Shown here: piece by piece, positions 4,198 to 7,393 of the stretch
Layout: every line of letters starts with the position of its first letter
How positions within the stretch are numbered: the stretch's first letter is position 1
NCBI GenBank assembly: GCA_944353735.1
Contig: CALVPU010000078.1
Coordinates: 1 to 7,393, forward strand
DNA length: 7,393 nucleotides
Reading direction: 5' to 3'
Source of the DNA: an uncultured Eubacteriales bacterium
GTDB lineage: Bacteria; Bacillota; Clostridia; Christensenellales; Aristaeellaceae
The notes under the pieces: generated by a model
What the model was told of the DNA's origin: nothing
The model's input: the letters and a program-made list of their open reading frames with translations, nothing else
The model's database searches: none
Translations under genes and position numbers: made by a program

Positions 4198-6540
4198 ATG
4201 CAGGTCAGAAAGCGCAACGGCAATATCGTGGACTATGACCGCGAGTTCATCGTTCGCGCGGTGACGCTGGCGGCCGCCGCCGCGGGCGAGCACGACGACG
4301 AGGCCGTGCAGCGCGTGGTGGATGGCGTGGAGGAAAAGCTCCGCGCGCGCAACGAGCGCGTGGTGGACATCGAGACGATTCAGGATTCGGTGGAGGAATC
4401 GCTGTTCGAGCACGACCGCTTCCGCACGGCGAAGGCGTACATCCTCTACCGCATGGACAAGGAAAAGACGCGCGGGCTGGTGGAATGGAAGGACGGCCTG
4501 CTCAGCCGCGAATTCCTCTCGCGCTACAAGCACGCGCCCAACCCCATGGGCGAGCTGGGCTCATTCGTCTATTCGCGCACCTATTCGCGCTACCTGCCGG
4601 TGTACAACCGCCGCGAGTTCTGGTGGGAAACCGTGCGCCGCGCGGTGGAGTACAACTGCTCCCTCGCCCCGACGACGCGCGAGGAGGCGGAGCGCCTCTA
4701 CGACAACGTGTTCCACCTGCGCCAGTTCCTCTCCGGGCGCACGCTGTGGGTCGGCGCGACGCCGGTCTCCGCGGCGTACCCGATGGCGAACTACAACTGC
4801 GCCTTCGAGGTCATCGACGACTTCCGCGCCTACCACGACCTGTTCTACCTGCTGATGGTCGGCAGCGGCGTGGGCGTGCGCGTGCTCAGGGACGACGCGG
4901 CGAAGCTGCCGAAGATCCGCACCAACCTCGAAATCGTCCACAAGGCGTACAACCCGCGCCCGAAGGACGAGCGGCTGGAATACACCAATCTGGTCTTTTC
5001 CGGCGACACGGTCAACCTCGCCATCGGCGATTCCAAGGAGGGCTGGGCGCAGGCGATCGACCACTACTTCCAGATCCTCACCAATCTGGAGTACGCGCGC
5101 GTCAAGCGCATCATGGTCGAATACGATTCCATCCGCCCGCGCGGCGAGCGCCTGAAGGTGTTCGGCGGCACCGCCAGCGGCTATGAATCCATGCTGACGA
5201 TGCTGGACAAGATCCACCGCGTGATCCGCTCGGCGGGACTGCGCGACGGCGCCGAGCGCACGCAGCTGCGCCCGATCGACCTGCTCGACAGCGCCAACAT
5301 CATCGGCGAGAACGTCGTCTCCGGCGGCGTGCGCCGCACCTCTGAGATCGGCCTGATCGACCAGGACGACAACGAGTGCATTCAGGCAAAGAGCCGGCTC
5401 TACCGCCAGATCGGCGGGCGCTGGGAGATCGACAAGTCCATCGCCCACCGCCAGATGAGCAACAACTCCATCTTCTACCGCCGCAAGCCGACGCGCGAAC
5501 AGCTGCACTGGCACCTGCAGCAGATGCGCTACTCCGGCGAGCCGGGCTGGGTCAACGAGGCCGCCGGCCTCAAGCGCCGCCCGAACTTCTGCGGCTGCAA
5601 CCCCTGCGGCGAGATCCTGCTCGACAGCCACGGGCTGTGCAACCTGACCACCGTCAACGTCATGGCGTTCGTGCGCGACGGCGCGCTCGACGAAAAGGGC
5701 CTGCTCGAAGCGCAGCGCCTCAGCGCCCGCGCCGGTCTTCGCATGACCTGCCGCGAGCTGGAAATGCACCGCTGGAATCAGGTCCAGCAGCGCGACCGTC
5801 TGCTGGGCTGCTCGCTGACCGGCTGGCAGGACATGGTCAACGCCGTCGGCATGAGCCGCGAGGAACAGGCGGCGCTGCTCGACCGGCTGCGCGCGACCGC
5901 CCACGAAGCCGCCCGCAAGGCTTCCGCGGCGCTGGGGCTGAACGCGCCGCTGCTGGTGACCACCGTCAAGCCCGAGGGCACGCTGTCGCTGCTGCCCACC
6001 GTCTCCAGCGGCATCCACTATTCGCACGCGCCGTACTACGTGCGCCGCATCCGCATCTCCTCGAGCGACCCGCTGTGCCGCGTGTGCGAGGAGCTGGGCT
6101 ATCCGGTCTATCCGGAAGTCGGTCAGGACCCCGAAACCTGCCGCACCAAGGTCGTCGAGTTCCCGGTCAAGGCGCCCGCCGGCAAGGTCAAGGGCGACGT
6201 CTCCGCCATCGAGCAGCTGGAGAACTACAAGATGTTCATGGAGCACTACGTCGACCACAACTGCTCCATCACCGTGCACGTGCGCGAAAACGAGTGGGAC
6301 GACGTCGAGCAGTGGGTCTGGGACCACTGGGACGACGTGGTGGCGCTGTCCTTCCTGAGCTACGACGAGAACTTCTACGAGCTGCTGCCCTATGAGGCGA
6401 TCACCGAGGCGGAGTACGAGGCGCGCCGCGCGAAGATGCGCCCCTTCAACCCCGCGCTGATCTCCAAGTACGAGCGTGAGGAGACGGAGCTGGACATCGG
6501 AAGCGCTGAATGCGCCAACGGCGTCTGCCCCGTGCGCTGA
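4198..6540 (+). CDS. nrdJ: Adenosylcobalamin-dependent ribonucleoside-triphosphate reductase, class II (780 aa)
   Basis: Reduces ribonucleoside triphosphates to deoxyribonucleotides in the cytoplasm, using a cobalamin-generated thiyl radical; oxygen is neither required nor destructive. Residues about 1-95 (VRKRNGNIVDYDREF...) form an N-terminal ATP-cone, a dATP/ATP activity switch. The catalytic barrel follows and resembles the Lactobacillus leichmannii enzyme: Cys201 (ANYNCAF) and Cys481 (GLCNLTT) as the substrate-reducing pair; N468, radical Cys470 and Glu472 in NPCGE; FGGTASG at 322-328; VKPEGT at 590-595; and a C-terminal CX4C pair, Cys772 and Cys777, for re-reduction. All catalytic residues are intact. 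GGGAGGGG (4184-4191) precedes the ATG at 6-base spacing. It is transcribed alone from a strong promoter with NrdR boxes. No cobalamin riboswitch fits in the 80-base leader. I see no strong terminator directly after the stop. Confidence 0.97.
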   Translation: MQVRKRNGNIVDYDREFIVRAVTLAAAAAGEHDDEAVQRVVDGVEEKLRARNERVVDIETIQDSVEESLFEHDRFRTAKAYILYRMDKEKTRGLVEWKDGLLSREFLSRYKHAPNPMGELGSFVYSRTYSRYLPVYNRREFWWETVRRAVEYNCSLAPTTREEAERLYDNVFHLRQFLSGRTLWVGATPVSAAYPMANYNCAFEVIDDFRAYHDLFYLLMVGSGVGVRVLRDDAAKLPKIRTNLEIVHKAYNPRPKDERLEYTNLVFSGDTVNLAIGDSKEGWAQAIDHYFQILTNLEYARVKRIMVEYDSIRPRGERLKVFGGTASGYESMLTMLDKIHRVIRSAGLRDGAERTQLRPIDLLDSANIIGENVVSGGVRRTSEIGLIDQDDNECIQAKSRLYRQIGGRWEIDKSIAHRQMSNNSIFYRRKPTREQLHWHLQQMRYSGEPGWVNEAAGLKRRPNFCGCNPCGEILLDSHGLCNLTTVNVMAFVRDGALDEKGLLEAQRLSARAGLRMTCRELEMHRWNQVQQRDRLLGCSLTGWQDMVNAVGMSREEQAALLDRLRATAHEAARKASAALGLNAPLLVTTVKPEGTLSLLPTVSSGIHYSHAPYYVRRIRISSSDPLCRVCEELGYPVYPEVGQDPETCRTKVVEFPVKAPAGKVKGDVSAIEQLENYKMFMEHYVDHNCSITVHVRENEWDDVEQWVWDHWDDVVALSFLSYDENFYELLPYEAITEAEYEARRAKMRPFNPALISKYEREETELDIGSAECANGVCPVR

Positions 6541-6640
6541 CCCGCCGGGACGGCAGCCTTCTGCGCAGGGGCGGGAATCCGCCTCCGGCAGCGAAGAAAC
6601 CTCTATTGACCCGCGCCTGACAGCCTTCCCCGCGGGATAA

Positions 6641-6956
6641 CAAGGCGCGGCGCGCATGCAAAGTCGCCGCGCTCGGGCAATAACTGCCGCTTCCCGTGCC
6701 CTGCGGCAAAATGCGGCGTGCGGACAATGGCTTCCGCCACTTCCCCGCACCAGCGGCAAGGCGCGGCGCACATACAAAGTCGCCGCGTTCGGGCAATACT
6801 GCCGCTTCCCCACGCGCAATGGCAAGGCGCGGCGCCTTCGGACAAAAACCGCGTTCAGACAAAATCGCCGCCGCTTCCCCGTATCTTCTCCCCGCGAGAC
6901 AGCAAGGCGCGGTGCGCAGCAATATTGCCGCCCCTCCCCCCGCGCGGGCACGGGAA
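6641..6956. repeat. Five degenerate direct repeats, unit about 66 bases
   Basis: Units begin at 6641, 6707, 6757, 6823 and 6903, each opening with CAAGGCGCGG or a close variant. Spacings are 66, 50, 66 and 80 bases. Units 1 and 3 are closest: over their first 55 bases they differ by three substitutions and a one-base indel. Unit 2 is shortened, unit 4 is expanded and unit 5 is only partial. A small palindrome recurs inside (GGCAATACTGCC in unit 3, GCAATATTGC in unit 5). Open frames cross this stretch in several phases, but the same peptide (LPERGDF.CAPRL on the minus strand) turns up in different frames, so the repetition is at DNA level and not a protein. Function unknown; 6541-6640 before it holds nothing I can identify. 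Confidence 0.75.
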
Positions 6957-6972
6957 AGCCCCCGCGCACAAC

Positions 6973-7009
6973 AGAGCCTCCCTCAGCGTCATTCGCCAAG
7001 GGAGGCTTT
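6973..7009. terminator. Stem-loop AGCCTCCCT/AGGGAGGCT, possible terminator
   Basis: Perfect 9-base arms at 6975-6983 and 6999-7007 enclose a 15-base loop that can itself form a small GCG/CGC stem. G-T and A-T pairs extend the outer stem to 6973-7009. Only a short, interrupted T run follows on the + strand, and none on the other. It may end nrdJ transcription 430 bases after its stop, serve a leftward gene beyond the window, or be a dispersed palindromic element. Confidence 0.5.
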
Positions 7010-7024
7010 CCGTTTGGGGATATG

Positions 7025-7246
7025 TCCGCCGCAGCGGAAACCGCGCTGCGCAAAATCGTCCGCACAGCAATCGGACGGCGCAGCGGCAAGTCAACGCAAC
7101 AATGCGTCAGCACAGCAGTAACGCAGCACGGCAACAAGTCCGCGCAGCGGCAGCTCAGCGCAGCGACAACTCAGCGCAGCAATGAGTCAGCAAGCAGCAA
7201 GCCAGCACAACGGCAAGCCAGCGCAGCGGCAAGCTCAGCACAGCGC
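7025..7246. repeat. Degenerate 16-base tandem repeat array, ~13 units plus a partial
   Basis: The consensus on the + strand is about TCAGCGCAGCGGCAAG. Units can be laid end to end: 7025-7040, 7041-7058, 7059-7074, 7075-7090, 7091-7106, 7107-7123, 7124-7138, 7139-7154, 7155-7170, 7171-7186, 7187-7201, 7202-7217, 7218-7233, then a partial. Most are exactly 16 bases; a 17-base unit is followed by a 15-base unit, keeping the register. Because 16 is not a multiple of three, each frame reads a changing Ser/Ala/Gln/Arg-rich string, so this is unlikely to be a protein repeat. The remaining 147 bases to the window end contain a small CGCCGT/ACGGCG stem (7323-7341) and no gene I can support. Confidence 0.8.
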
Positions 7247-7393
7247 ATTCTCATTCCGCGCCGCCCCTGCCGCGTACCGCAGCTCTGTCCCCCGCGCCGC
7301 ATTCGCGCGCCATTCACCGCGACGCCGTTGACCCGACGGCGCGGGATTCCTTCGCCCCTGCCGTACGCCGCAGCGCATGGCTGATTGCCGCAC

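Noticed and set aside
6641..6956. CRISPR array
   Set aside because: Repeats are degenerate, contiguous and longer than spacers could allow; there are no unique regular spacers and no cas genes.
4561..7137. Long minus-strand open frame of 858 codons
   Set aside because: Mostly antisense to nrdJ and then runs through the repeat zone; no recognisable domain and no plausible start signal.
6446..7384. Several Arg/Ala/Ser/Gln-rich open frames on both strands after nrdJ
   Set aside because: They are by-products of nucleotide repeats. The same peptide motif appears in different frames, and no ribosome binding site was found.

Overview
The window looks like chromosomal DNA of a high-GC member of the Bacillota, probably class Clostridia. 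This rests on the gene families (two Gram-positive-type signal peptidases, a DUF951 protein, a monomeric B12-dependent ribonucleotide reductase with NrdR-type operators), strong AAGGAGG-type ribosome binding sites, and coding sequence rich in G/C at third positions. The species cannot be named from the sequence.

Layout. Positions 1-442 hold no complete gene. They carry a roughly 120-base sequence repeated twice in tandem, and each copy contains a bidirectional hairpin terminator; these would stop the leftward operon that follows. Positions 443-1858 are a leftward three-gene operon, in transcription order a DUF951 protein, a short signal peptidase I and a longer signal peptidase I. It starts from its own -10 element near 1890. 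Positions 2127-3938 are a second leftward pair: a small exported protein of unknown function, then 15 bases later a solitary beta-class DNA methyltransferase with no restriction partner in the window. A 259-base divergent control region (3939-4197) separates this pair from the rightward nrdJ gene (4198-6540). That gene encodes adenosylcobalamin-dependent ribonucleoside-triphosphate reductase. Its promoter is near consensus and is overlapped by two NrdR-box-like sites 32 bases apart. Positions 6541-7393 hold no convincing gene but contain two repeat structures: five degenerate copies of a unit of about 66 bases, then a 16-base-period tandem array, with a stem-loop between them.

How the genes relate. 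nrdJ makes dNTPs for DNA synthesis and appears to be controlled by NrdR. The two signal peptidases would process exported proteins, possibly including the small exported protein encoded nearby. The methyltransferase presumably marks adenines in DNA; its target is unknown. These are mostly ordinary chromosomal genes. I see no convincing new defence or mobile system. The least explained parts are the repeat-rich intergenic stretches and the pairing of an exported protein with an orphan methyltransferase.
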